A stretch of DNA of 64,000 bases from NCBI GenBank assembly GCA_030247855.1, contig JAPDRN010000087.1:84141-148140 (forward strand), written 5' to 3'. Positions 21,803 to 32,691 of this stretch are shown in pieces. Numbering within the stretch: the first letter of the stretch is position 1; every line of letters begins with the position of its first letter. The translations under genes were made by a program, and so were the position numbers. The stretch comes from Knufia peltigerae. Taxonomy: Eukaryota > Ascomycota > Eurotiomycetes > Chaetothyriales > Trichomeriaceae. The notes under the pieces were generated by a model that was given only the letters and a program-made list of their open reading frames with translations, ran no database searches and was not told where the DNA came from.

Positions 21803-22153
21803 TCAATCCTGATCCACTCCGTCTTGTTGTTGTTGAGCTGGATTTCCATTCTGCTGCTGCTGCTGATCCCAACCATTCAAGGTCCAAGTGATGGCACAGC
21901 CGACGAGAACCCATCTCGAAATGAAGGTCCAAAGATAAGCCCTCCACATGGTGACCCTTTCCCACATGGGACGTTGAAGAAAACCGGCGGTCCACAGAAT
22001 CGTTCCTATCAACAATGGTCCCGAACACTGACACACCGTGACTAGTCCTCTCATTACGATCGGATGAGCTCGGCCGAACGCGGTGGCGTACTCATTACCG
22101 CCAGTGGCAGCGGCCGCCTGGGCTTGACCTGAGCGTCGCCGTCGAGGAGGCAT
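21803..22153 (-). CDS. Small predicted membrane protein, unknown
   Basis: 116 aa from the ATG at 22153 (MPPRRRRSGQAQ); the frame extends upstream but an Arg-rich N-terminus at this ATG looks natural. Two hydrophobic stretches (about residues 40-57, VTVCQCSGPLLIGTILW, and about 72-92, AYLWTFISRWVLVGCAITW) suggest a hairpin or two-pass membrane protein. The tail is Gln-rich (CTG/CTGCTG repeat). No paralogue or family recognised. Coding status rests on the composition of the hydrophobic segments and an intact frame. Confidence 0.55.
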   Translation of the reverse strand: MPPRRRRSGQAQAAAATGGNEYATAFGRAHPIVMRGLVTVCQCSGPLLIGTILWTAGFLQRPMWERVTMWRAYLWTFISRWVLVGCAITWTLNGWDQQQQQNGNPAQQQQDGVDQD

Positions 22154-23084
22154 GGTGAAGAGTTGACTGTATGTAATGTCGAAAGGTTTTGGGGCTTTTG
22201 TTTGATTGATTGATGGGTTACTTGATTGACTTTCGCGCGCCGACGACCGCCTGGTCGAGACTTTTCCGTAAAATCGCAACGGTGACTTTGTCTGTCCCCT
22301 CTGAGCGGATTCACCCTTTTTGGATCATTGCCGTGTGGTTTCAAGGGACTGTAGGTGAGAGAATGGTCGGTTGTTCGAAAAACGTGAGGGTGACCACTAG
22401 GAATATACAGGTCGCACAAGCCGGTTCGAAGCGTTCACGCGTGGGGGCTAGGTCCTCGAATCAGAACCCCGAGGTTGTCCCTCACTCCCGACGGATCGTT
22501 TGGTCTCAGTGATGCTGCAACGGTTGGTGATGATGGATATGAAGGTCAAGGAGGATCAAGTGGTCAGCCGGAGTGGTGGGTTGATAACGACGGGTGACGA
22601 CGTTTGGAAAGGAGGCTGAGTTGCTTTCGCTCTACTTTGCCCTCAACGCGACCAAAGTTGCTTTGACCGATGACGAGTTTCGTATGACCAACGACTGACG
22701 TAAGCCCAGCAACCAATCAGACGTGCATCAGTTTACAATCTCGTATCCGTAACTCGTCGTATTCGTATGAGCACCACCACCACCACCACCACCACCAACT
22801 CAGAGTACGTACAGTAAATCTGCATTCCTTTTAAATGTCTAGCAAGTAAAAATGTAGATGCGCTTCATTGTCTTTCTCTAGCAAGTTCTTGGTATCTCTG
22901 TATATTCGCCCCCACAACCGTGAGCTCCGACCTGACAAAAATGTACTCCGTGTACGACCTCGTCCTTGTTCATGTCTATCGCATAACTCCCCATCAGTCC
23001 GCTCGCAAACCCAGGTTCCAATCCACGAAAAGAAAAATTCAACATGACCGGTCTAAAAAAGTTTAGGGCAAGGCTTCGTACAAA
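22154..23084. other. Intergenic with CAC microsatellite
   Basis: About 930 bp with no supportable gene; a CAC run lies at 22772-22797. Confidence 0.45.
22772..22797 (+). repeat. (CAC)n microsatellite
   Basis: Uninterrupted run of CAC, 26 nt, noncoding. Confidence 0.95.
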
Positions 23085-24950
23085 TCACCACCCAAACCCT
23101 TCCTCTATGTAATCCAAATTGGCTCCCTGGTCCAACATGGCTCGCGACGCCCGTCGGACCTCGTCGGCCAACCCACCTCCCGCGCAGACACTTACCCCTA
23201 CACAGCCCGTCTTCTGTGAGACCTCCTCTGCCATGAGCGACTGGACATCAGGTCTGCCGCGCAACATGCGGACCGTCTCACTGGGGCTGGTGATTGGTTG
23301 AGTCAGGCCGTGGCGGGTGACGTACAACAGCACTCTCAGCACTTCCCTCCGCCCCGGCATGCGCAGCACCTCGTGCATCCACGGGCGGATCCAGTCCAAA
23401 ACTTCGACGGTGGGGATGACCCAGACGAGGGTGATTCTTCGGGCGGCAACGGTCCCTTGCGCGTAACCCTCGACGAGCTCCCTCACGTACGGAAGCTGAT
23501 GCGTGATACCGACCCCGCCCGCGAACAGCATGACGGTGCCATAGCTGGCCAGACTTCGCTCGTCGCCGTAGGGTCCCTCGATGTACGCGTTGAGGCTCAG
23601 GGGGAGCCCTCTTCCTCCCCAGGCACGGTCCCACAGCTTTCGAGTGAAGCCACCGTGTTTCTTGACGATGAGGGATATGGTCCGGCTGCGCTGAATGTTC
23701 ATTTCAACGTCCTTGTGTGGAACGATGGGTGCCTTGTCGTCGTCAAAAGTCCTCGTCGAATTGCTTCTGGAGAGGGACTGCTGTTCTTCACCACCACCCC
23801 ACCAGGCCACCGAGAAGGGGTGTGCCGTCCAAAGCCCAACTGAGGGGATGGTCAGGAAAAGAGACTGCCCGGGCCGATGCTGCCATGGCCGCGGGGTGGT
23901 GATGGTGACCTTGACAGCGTCGCCTGGGAGGGTCTCCACGTTGGCCTTGCAGGCGCGGGACCCAATGCTCCTGTACAACATTGTCATTGACCTCCAAGCT
24001 CTGAATGCCGTCCAGAGAATGATGAAGCCCAGGAGTTGAGGACGCTGTGGCAGTCCATCCAGATGTATCCAGAGAAAGATGCACATGGCGATGACGAGGA
24101 CAATGTGGAAATGGAGAAAGAACTCGTAGGAGAGAGCCCTGAAGACCTTGGGACTCTGGATGAGGATGACGGTGAAGGCGAGGACAGCGATCAGGCCACT
24201 GTAGATGAAACTGGACTGCAACGATTCCTTCACTCCAGCCCAGCCTTTCTTCTCTACTTTTGCAATCAAGTAGCAGACCGTGTGCGCGATACCTTGGAAG
24301 ATGGACACGCGGCCCAGCCAGCGATGCATGAGGTTGAAGGTGTCATAGGGGATGTTCAATAGCGATATCAGTGGATTCTTCACCGTGCTCAGCACTATTA
24401 TCGGGATGAGATTGACGACCGATAGACAGCCGGTACGGTTGCGGAGGATGGGTAGGACTTGCAATTCCGGCTCGGACCACGGAATTTCCCATACGCAGGC
24501 GAATACGTTTGTGGCCACGACCAGGAAGATGAAGAGGGCCTGGAAACGAGTGGGAAGTGTCCCGAGGTTGACATGCCGGGAGATCTTGACCTCGCGAGCG
24601 CGGCGGTGGTAGAGAGGAGGAGCGTAGATGAGGTTGCTCTTGATCGCCGAAAAGATGGACGAGCTTTGAGAAAAGTATCGAAGCGAGCCAGGTCGGTCCA
24701 TCGACGCCAGGTGCCGGACGTGCGTGTCGATGCGATGAAACGTGGCGTAGGCGAAGAGCAGGCCGGCCACTCCCAGCAACGCCCAAAGATAGTTCCAAGC
24801 CAAGGCCTTGTTCAGGTGGGCGAAATATGCCTTGGTGGCGGCCTTTTGACTCTGCGAAGTTGCGGTTGTGCTGCTGCTGTCCGAAGACGCCATGGCACTC
24901 GGGACGGTCAATGCCATGAGCATTGCGAGAGGCGTAAGTACGGAAGCCAT
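23085..24950 (-). CDS. Ferric-reductase-like transmembrane flavocytochrome
   Basis: Intronless, 621 aa from ATG 24950 (the frame upstream reaches only TTG). Likely a plasma-membrane metalloreductase moving electrons from NADPH through FAD and two haems to Fe(III)/Cu(II). A signal-peptide-like N-terminus (MASVLTPLAMLMALTVPSAM) precedes a Ser/Thr-rich stretch. The ferric-reductase TM domain (about 135-330) carries the haem histidines in NLMHRWLGRVSIFQGIAH and EFFLHFHIVLVIAMC/LWIHLDG. FAD-binding segment HRPGQSLFLTIP with HPFSVAWW; NADPH segment FAGGVGITHQLPYVREL; terminal EEGFGW aromatic. Typical fungal FRE length is 600-750. Whether it serves iron or copper cannot be told; no ferroxidase or permease gene is adjacent. 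Confidence 0.93.
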   Translation of the reverse strand: MASVLTPLAMLMALTVPSAMASSDSSSTTATSQSQKAATKAYFAHLNKALAWNYLWALLGVAGLLFAYATFHRIDTHVRHLASMDRPGSLRYFSQSSSIFSAIKSNLIYAPPLYHRRAREVKISRHVNLGTLPTRFQALFIFLVVATNVFACVWEIPWSEPELQVLPILRNRTGCLSVVNLIPIIVLSTVKNPLISLLNIPYDTFNLMHRWLGRVSIFQGIAHTVCYLIAKVEKKGWAGVKESLQSSFIYSGLIAVLAFTVILIQSPKVFRALSYEFFLHFHIVLVIAMCIFLWIHLDGLPQRPQLLGFIILWTAFRAWRSMTMLYRSIGSRACKANVETLPGDAVKVTITTPRPWQHRPGQSLFLTIPSVGLWTAHPFSVAWWGGGEEQQSLSRSNSTRTFDDDKAPIVPHKDVEMNIQRSRTISLIVKKHGGFTRKLWDRAWGGRGLPLSLNAYIEGPYGDERSLASYGTVMLFAGGVGITHQLPYVRELVEGYAQGTVAARRITLVWVIPTVEVLDWIRPWMHEVLRMPGRREVLRVLLYVTRHGLTQPITSPSETVRMLRGRPDVQSLMAEEVSQKTGCVGVSVCAGGGLADEVRRASRAMLDQGANLDYIEEGFGW

Positions 24951-26596
24951 ATTGCTTGTTGCTAGCCAGAGCAAGGAAAACGAGAGAGAGGCAGAGAAGC
25001 GAAAATTGAAAATGCCTCAGCCTGCTGAGACCAAAGGATGACAAAGAGGCTTTGGGCGTGTCACGGTAGGAGAAAGGAACAAAGAAACAAAGACCTACCA
25101 CGCGGAAATGCCATGTTACTGATATACCTCGCAGAGGTGGTGAAGATGGAGCATCTGGCAAACCCTCGCCAAAAGTTGCGTGAAGGCTTGAATTGACGAG
25201 GTGACGAAGCGAGCTCGCCATTGCGCAACGTGGAATTCACCAGGGTCTGAAACGAACGTAGCAGGGGTTTCATGGATACCTCTGTCCTCGATACACAACC
25301 GCCTCCAGATAGGGTATCTTGTCGTCCCGCGTATGAGCCGGCCTGTGGGAATAGACTGGCAATGGAGGCCCAGCAATGGCCTCTCCTGAAGCTTTACCTG
25401 AAACAGTAGCCATGGAGTATCAACGGTATTACAACTGGGTATTGTGGAGCTGGATCCCAGCATCATTTCGACGTCAAAATGCAGCATCGAGTCCAGGAAA
25501 GACAGCAGGAATGGTCACATGACCAGCGTCGACATCTGGAAGAGGGAGGACGGTGCGTGACACGAGGAGAACGGAGGACGGAGTGGAAAAGTTCGTGATC
25601 CGTACTCAAACGAATCCCCACAGTTATCATCCCTGATCGGCAGATACTTGTAGGGGTTTAGCTCCGCTCGTTGCAGGAATCCGGCTTGGTGCGCAGGGCC
25701 GGGCTCCGATTGGCCTTAGAGAGGCAATGATCAGGTTGTTTGAAGCGCCGGTCTATGGGGTATGGAGCAGACATATCGGTGCTGTACTGTATGTACGGAG
25801 TAGGGAGTATACTTACATAGGTAGTGACAAGTCTAGCCGACAGCTGTCTGGCGTAGCGCACATGTGGAGTATATGAAGTATAGGTCCAGTATATTCGTAG
25901 GTGCAGAATACTGTATCGGTGGGCGAAGAGTCGTCAAAGGGTCTGAGGATTCGTACATTGGACACGAGTACAGTCTTCCGAAGACGCCAGCTGTGTACGT
26001 ATACCCGGATGACGGCAGTATTCTCTGCAGATACCCCCGTAGGAGTAGGACACACTCACGCCGCGTGCCGAATACATGGACGTCCAACTGCTGCACATGG
26101 TTCGCCGCCTCACAGAGCCTCCTAAAACACGCCAGGCTGGCGAGGCTACCGATACAAGTGCTCCATGGGTGCTTGTATGGGGTCCTTCGCTTGATCCGAA
26201 ACATGGGCCACTGGCGCCACCTACTGTACATACAGCAATTCGCCTAATCCTGCTTCAACAATAACTCGTACTCCGTACTCTGTACCTTTTCGAAAGAAGA
26301 CCCCATCGACCCACTTTTTGCGGCTGGTCTGTCCACGTATGTATCATATAAGTTAGCCCTCAGATGGCTGACGTTCGCTTTCTTGGCTCGAAGGTCCAGA
26401 AAGATTGCGCATGCTGGTGAAGAATACATGTCCGCTTCGTCCTGTTTTGGGCAGGATACTATCCAAAATTCGTATATGCAGGTGGCCTGTGAATTCCTAT
26501 TACCTCTTCTATCGGACAAGAACATTGGCGGCGCATTCCACTTCCGCATCCGGCGCTCAATCACAACAAGGCTACATAAGCAAACTCAACTCATCC
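24951..26596. other. Long intergenic region
   Basis: About 1.65 kb with only short overlapping frames. Two TACGGAGTA motifs lie here (25794-25802 plus, 26269-26277 as reverse complement). No gene or element recognised. Confidence 0.45.
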
Positions 26597-28541
26597 TCAG
26601 AATCGATGTCGGGCCCTTTTTCTGGTCGTCATCATCGTATTCGTCAGTTGACCGACGCGCTTTACTCTTTTGTATTGGAAGTCCCCGTGCCAATACGTCG
26701 CAGAGTCGGGCGGCGCACTTTGTCGCCGTTGGGACTTTGTCAACAAGGGCCCAAGAGCCTGTTGGGCAGTTATGGCCACATGGCTGGCTCTGCTGGAACG
26801 GCCGCGTGCTGCCTTGCGTTGCGAGTTACTATCTGTGCGTTCGCCAGCGTTTTGATTAACGCTCGGAGCTGCAGCAACCCATTCCGCGATCAAAGCGTCC
26901 CATGTGTAAACCGGTTCGAGCTGCCGTGACGGAGTCCATGGAACACTAGCAATGTTTCGCTGCTGCTTGGCATGAAATGCTTCAATGATCGCCCCTGTCC
27001 ATGCCTCGTTGGAGCACTGCTCAGGATTTTCTACGGCATATTCCTGCGCAGCTCCTACACCGAGCTTGGTAATTGCCAAATTCAGCCTTCGACAGTCGTC
27101 ACATTCTATCTCCAACAACTTCCTTAGGAAAAGGCGCAAGCCACCCTAAGTTTCCGCGCAGGTGCAAAGAATCATGGCTGTGACGGAGCCAGAGATCATA
27201 GGTAGGCACTCGTCGGAAAGGACAGAGTCAAGCCTCGTTAGCAGCCCCAAGTCGACGTCACCATCATGCATCAGACCTTGGAAAAGATTTCCAAAGAAGA
27301 TGTGCGCGGCAAGACCACGTTGACTAGCAGTCATCTCCAACAGGATGTCCAGCTCAACAAGCGTCTGTACTTCTTTCGAGATTCTCGCAACCAGTGGACG
27401 GTAAGCTGGACGCGTGTGCTCCATCATACAAAGTCCAATCATGGCATTCCAGGCGTGTTTGAGTCTGTTGAAAGCAGCATCGGACGTTGAAGAACAACAT
27501 GCTTTACCTCTTTCGAGCTTCCCTCTACGGAGAAGTGCTCGTCGATCGGTCTTGCCAGACGGGGAGACAGACGTCACAAATATTGCTTCGAGTAGCTGTG
27601 GTATGGTACTGTTTGACCGTGACTCAGGTTCGCGGTAGGTCCTCATAAGATATAACAGATTTCGAAACCGTATGAATCGCTCAATCACAGAAACAGGATT
27701 CTGGGCGTCTTGAAGGACCCGGAGCGCCCATGCTATATTCGCAGCGTCTTGTGACGATTTTGTGGGCGATAACATCCTCAGGGAGGTGTCATCGGGCAAA
27801 TGGCAGAAAGGAGCATCTGATTCATAACTCTGCTTGTGCGTGTCAAGGAGTGAGCGATTGATAGCTTGCTGGAAGTCAACCACTAGAGGAGATGACCATT
27901 GTGTCATGAAATGTATAGCCACGCCTTCAGATAGTACACCTGACTCCATCATTCGAGTGATCATGGAGATACCACACATACGTACCGCCGCCCTCAGTGG
28001 TGGCCAGCCCGTTTTCGGGTGGCCAAAAAAGTCCTCCATCTCTTGGAGGAAAGAGCCTATGATGTCGTGCCCTCCCGTCGTACCCATCGTGGCTGGCGTC
28101 ACTTTCTTTGTGCTGCTCGACAGCCTCTCTGGAGATTTGATCCAAGCTCATATCGAAGAGTGACCGGGCCCCGCGTCTTAGAGGCGCATCAAGGTCATCA
28201 TTCCACCGCGACATTTCCGTAGTACTTGCGGTAGAAACTAGGAAGGTGCCCACGACCGACAAGCCCTGACTCAGAATGTTTTCGTGCTCTTGCGCAAGAT
28301 GAGTGGTGCCGGAAGGCCAGTCTCGCTCGAATGCCACCCCCTCATCGACGGTACTCTCCCTGTTGACGTCTGCTCTTCTCATGCTACAATATTTTCTGCA
28401 CTGCTGTGTAGGCCGTTGCTTAATCGTCGCAGGGACAGAGGCCACAATGTTGTTCCGAGGAGTTCTCAGAATTCGTCGAGCCGCTGTCCGCTTTGACAGA
28501 GGTGTCGTCGGGGTTGCCTTTGTAGTCGTGATGGTCCTCAC
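26597..28541 (-). pseudogene. Unrecognised protein gene interrupted by an in-frame TAG
   Basis: Two long frames, 28102-27146 and 27139-26597, lie in the same reading frame and are separated by a single TAG (27148-27146). The sequence on both sides reads as one helical protein (AMILCTCAET before the stop, LRLFLRKLLEIECDDCRRLN after). Upstream, a frame from about 28541 to 28103 looks coding (phrases TTHLAQEHENILSQGLSVV and DQISREAVEQHKE) and can be joined by a possible 46-nt intron 28102-28057 (GTGACG...TAG), or by a frameshift. An 87-nt intron that skips the TAG (GTGCCT to CCTAAG) is possible but would delete protein-like sequence. The C-terminus is basic. The family is unknown; the size and layout recall fungal regulatory proteins of the Zn2Cys6 type but no zinc cluster is seen. 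Either a pseudogene, a base-call error, or an odd intron. Confidence 0.5.
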
Positions 28542-29086
28542 ATTGCGAGAAGAATATGTTTTGGACGACCTTTTCCTCTTTCCCGTCGTACTTAACTAGT
28601 CCGATGGGACTTCGGGGATAGCAGAATCGTTGTCGACTGGTTCCACGTGCGATGAGCCCTCTTCTTGCGCGGCCAGAAATGCTACGTGCCATCTTTCCAA
28701 CCTGTTGACAAAATTCGTGACTTTGCGGAGGGTTGTCTTGCAGCGGGTTGCTGTCCAGGGTGCGTCGGTTCTTCGTGAAGGAAGGCTATTGCGGGTGTTG
28801 AATCGCGGCATTGAGTATGGGTCGGTCTTTTCTCATGTTGTGCCAGTGACCATATACCGAATCGAAGCTGGCATGCGAGGCCGCCAAGTTTCAGACGCTT
28901 TATTGCATATTATGTATGAATGGGGTGGAGTTACAGAGTATTCATCTTTGTCTGGTTCTGGTACAGTGTTTACACATTTCCTTTCTTAGACGCGTAAATT
29001 AATGACACGGTGAGGACATTCTCCATATATACTTCATGATTTTTATCTTCGACGTACTCCAGGGATACATTCGATGTCTATCCTTA

Positions 29087-30200
29087 TCAAGAGACGATAT
29101 ACACCAGTTTCTTACCTCTTGCTTGACCATCTTTCAATGTGTTCAAGCCATCAGCAACACCATGGAGACCATGCGGCACGACATCAAAAGGGTGTACCGA
29201 GAATTTTCCCTCCCTGCACATGTTTCCAACCCAATCGAAGAACTTTCCAGCAGAGTCGACATCTCCCACTGCTTCTTCAGGTGTCGCCTGCTTCGGCATG
29301 CCGGGCTTGTATGCACCTTCATGCCCGGTGTCGACATACGTGTACATAATCTGGACATTGTCTGGGACGCCAGATTCATCATAGCTGTTCGCGCTGGAGA
29401 ATACGCTCAGAATGCCTGCATCCAACATTTGGCTGATATCGACCCAGGTTTTATTTTCGGTGAATGCGTCGATGCTATTTAGAAGCTTCAGGTTGTACCG
29501 CTTTGCATAGCCACTCACCTCCTTCTTGACCTGTTCCATGCCGGGACGATAATCCAGGAAAATGTCTTTGTTCATCGAGGTCGAGCAGTGAACGCACGTA
29601 CTCACTGCTCCCGCCACCTATGGCTATGATGGGACCGATTCCGGCCATCTTGGCTAACTTGACGATGTAAGTGCCCAACGCTGCTGTGGCGCCGTACAAG
29701 AGGAGCGGTTTCTTGTTCTTGTTCTTGTCGGCACATTCTTGGTCTGGACCTAGATCCAAGTCCCACGGCGCTGCAAACCCTTGACGGCGAAACAGCGTGA
29801 TCGCGGCCGTCAAGCTCACCAGCGGAATGGTGCTTGCCTCCTCGAACCCCATGTCGCCGGGGATGGCAAACACGGTGTACGCTGGAGCGACCGCGTACTC
29901 TGCATAGGCCCCATACGGCTGTCCCAAGGCGTGAAAGGCAGCGACCCTATCTCCAATACGAAATTTGGACACCTCTGTTCCCATCCCGACAACAGTCCCT
30001 GCAAGGTCGTCGCCTGAATTGAGCGATACGCCTAGCATGAAGAGATGGAGCCAGTCTTTCGGGTTCGACGCGGCGGCTTGGACTTTGATCAAGACCTCGT
30101 TTGGGGCCAGAATCTGCGGCACCGCAACGGTGGTGATGGTGGTGGTTATTGGCTGCGTCGGATGGACCGTGACCGATCGCATTTCCTTCGGGAGAGGCAT
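29087..30200 (-). pseudogene. ToxD-like zinc-type enoyl reductase/quinone oxidoreductase, frameshifted
   Basis: An MDR-superfamily NADPH oxidoreductase of the trans-acting enoyl reductase (ToxD/LovC) type. Frame one (30200 to about 29574) gives the GroES-like N-terminus (MRSVTVHPTQP, ASNPKDW, GDDLAGTVVGMG, FRIGDRVAAF) and the Rossmann start (LLLYGATAALGTYIVKLAKMAG). Frame two (about 29572 to 29087) continues with KDIFLDYRPGMEQV and ends GLNTLKDGQARGKKLVYIVS, the normal C-terminus. The two are out of register by one base at about 29573: one extra base (or two missing) in the codons after SLLDLD. Joined length would be about 370 residues, the family norm. No intron with sensible sites fits the 40-nt gap without removing conserved residues. 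Either a young pseudogene or an assembly error. Confidence 0.8.
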
Positions 30201-30930
30201 GTTCGACGGTTACGAAGCAAGTCTTTTAATTTCTATGAATCAAGCAACGGTATCGAAAACTGGTAAGGGAGGACTCAAAGGTTGAGGATGGAGGACTCAA
30301 CTCAATGCTCGATGTCTATCGCTCTCAGGTACTCATAACACTTTTACGCAACCTCTCAAGGTCATATATTCCCCCTTGGCTTATAAACATTGTGTAACAT
30401 AGACGTGTTCGATATGTGTATATTGCACAGCGTCTCGTAATCAGTCATCTCGACGTTTTGCACAAAAAAAGTCTTGATGTACAGATTGTCTACATACTAT
30501 CGACCCTACCATTTTGTCCCCACAATCTTTCTACACAGATGATTCATGGGCCAATACAACTCGACAAATGTTTATGCGCTCAACAATTGTTTCATACCTG
30601 TGTGATTGGTAAACGAGCGAGCATAAAAATCATTATTTTCAACCTATATAATATTTCCAGAGTGTCACACAGGGTGACATGTCAATCTCATAATATTACA
30701 TCCTTGGTCGTGGATTTGTAAGACTCCAAAAGAAAACGCCACTTAATAGGCCAAGGCTGTCTCGACAGGGGGAGTGTTTGACTACTCGAACAGCAACTTG
30801 ATCATTTGCAGAGGAAGACGAGTACGAGGACGAGTACGATAGAGACCGATAATCTGATGCGGTCATGAAATTAAGCCCATTTCTATTTACTCTCCCACTA
30901 AATCAATCTGACGGACCTTGTGTACGGTAT
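30201..30930. other. Intergenic, AT-rich
   Basis: About 730 bp between the broken reductase and the MFS gene. No gene seen. Confidence 0.45.
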
Positions 30931-32691
30931 TCAAGCTTCGTTCGTCTCTTTCAATGCCTTCTCCTTCGACTTGGCCGTCGCCCTCCAAGAGAAGATCAAA
31001 CAGACGGCCAGGATGATCCCCAACCCGTCCAGGCCTATACCGAGATACCACGCACCCCTGTATCCCTCCAATTGCTTTCTCCCGCCATTGTTGACGTGCG
31101 TCTCGACGGTCCCTGCCATGCCCAGACCGATACTGATCGAATAATTGACCACGGTATTGATCAGGCTCGCGGCCAAACCTTGATGCTCGGGCGGCATGTG
31201 GTTCGACAAGACGATCACGCCGCTGGGGAAACTCATGTCCATACCCCAAGGGGTGACGACCAGGGCGACAAAGGCCTGTGCCCAAAAGGTCTGATGCACC
31301 GGCATGGTCGCCAGCAAGATGTTACCGACACAAAACGCCGTCATGGCGATCAACAGTACCCAACCTGGTTGGATCTTGCCGATGACGAAGCCAGTCGTGA
31401 TGGCAGCGATGGCACCGGATATGGCGGTTGGTACGATCATGGCCGCAGTCAGGAGGATCGTCTGACCTCGCAAAAGTTCCAGAAATTGCCTTGAAGGAAA
31501 AGAGAAAAAGGTCAGAGAGTTTTTCGAAACACCAGAAATGGGTGGTCCATTCACCTACCACAGATAAAATACCCAGATACCAAAGCTAGCCCAACCAAAC
31601 GCCTCACAGGCAAACACCAGTCTCGTGTCGCGGGTGAATGAAGACATGGGGACGAGTGGGAAAGTGGCCCTGTACTTTTCGAACCAGAAGAACAACGCCA
31701 ACAAGGCAACGCCGACAATCAACAAAACGTAGACGTAGACCGTATCCCAACCCACGCCGGGACCTTGGTTCCACGCGAAATTGAACAAAACCAAACCTGC
31801 CACGCCGATGATTGTCCCCATGACGTCGAGTTCTTGAAATGTCACCGCTCCACCGGCGACCGGCAAGTCTGGGACGACAAAGACGACCAGGACCGCCACG
31901 ACGACACACACCATGCCCAACACCCAGTACGCCCAGGGCCACCAAACAAACTGGGTGAATATCCCGGAAAACACGGCGCCGACGAGGTAACCCCCGGGCG
32001 CCGCCGCTCCGAATAGACTCAAGACCATGTCCTTTCTCGGGCCGGGAGGGTACGTCCTGCTGAGCACCGCGATTCCATTGGGAAGCATGATGGCGGGGCC
32101 TATCCCCTGCATGGCGCGACAGAACGCGAAAAAGATGAGAGAATGGGAGAAGGCACTGAAGCCCGCCACCAGAGACCAGACGGCAAACCAGCAATAGCCC
32201 AACACAAACAGCTTCTTGTGCCCAAAGAGGTCACCCCATCGGCCGGCGGGGAGGATGAACGTTCCCACCGTCAGAGAGTAGCCCGCGGGGAACCACGACA
32301 GGTGGCCCGGGTTGGTGGTGTTGAAGGTCCGTCCGATGACGTGGAGGGGGGCGATGGATTGAGCGAGAGCGGCCTGGGTGAGGAGCTGTGCGGACGTTAT
32401 CACCGACACAAACAGGATCTCGTGGAAGAGGGAAAAGGACGGTGGTTTCGTGGCCGTGGGTACTCGAGACGCCGTGTTGGTCAGGCTGGGCTCTTGACCT
32501 AGAGTCGTGTGCGCGGTCTCATGTCGGGCCAAATCAGTGTTGTCGTTGCCGGACGGATGGCCATTTGGTGTTGTTGTCGTCTTCGTCGATGCATGTCCAA
32601 TCGGTGCTGGTGAGTGGTTCTGCGATTTCGTCTTCTTTTCTTCAAGGACGGCATCGTCGTCCGATCCTGTGTTTAGTTCCCCGAGAGGCAT
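30931..32691 (-). CDS. MFS transporter, DHA2-like (aminotriazole-resistance type)
   Basis: Two exons, 32691-31559 and 31489-30931, 563 aa. Predicted proton-coupled exporter in the plasma membrane. A hydrophilic N-terminus of about 90 residues (charged, Thr-rich) is followed by about 14 hydrophobic segments. MFS motif A is seen as GRWGDLFGHKKLFVLG between TM2 and TM3; the drug-antiporter motif C region reads LSLFGAAAPGGYLVGAVFSG. The intron (GTAGGT donor, TTCAAG acceptor) restores GIWVFYLWQFLELLRGQ. The layout is that of 14-TM drug:H+ antiporters such as Atr1. Substrate unknown. It lies next to the broken ToxD-like gene, but nothing shows joint function. Confidence 0.92.

Noticed and set aside
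26597..32691. Metabolite cluster from the ToxD-like reductase and MFS gene
   Set aside because: A trans-enoyl reductase needs a partner polyketide synthase, which is absent, and the reductase is frameshifted.
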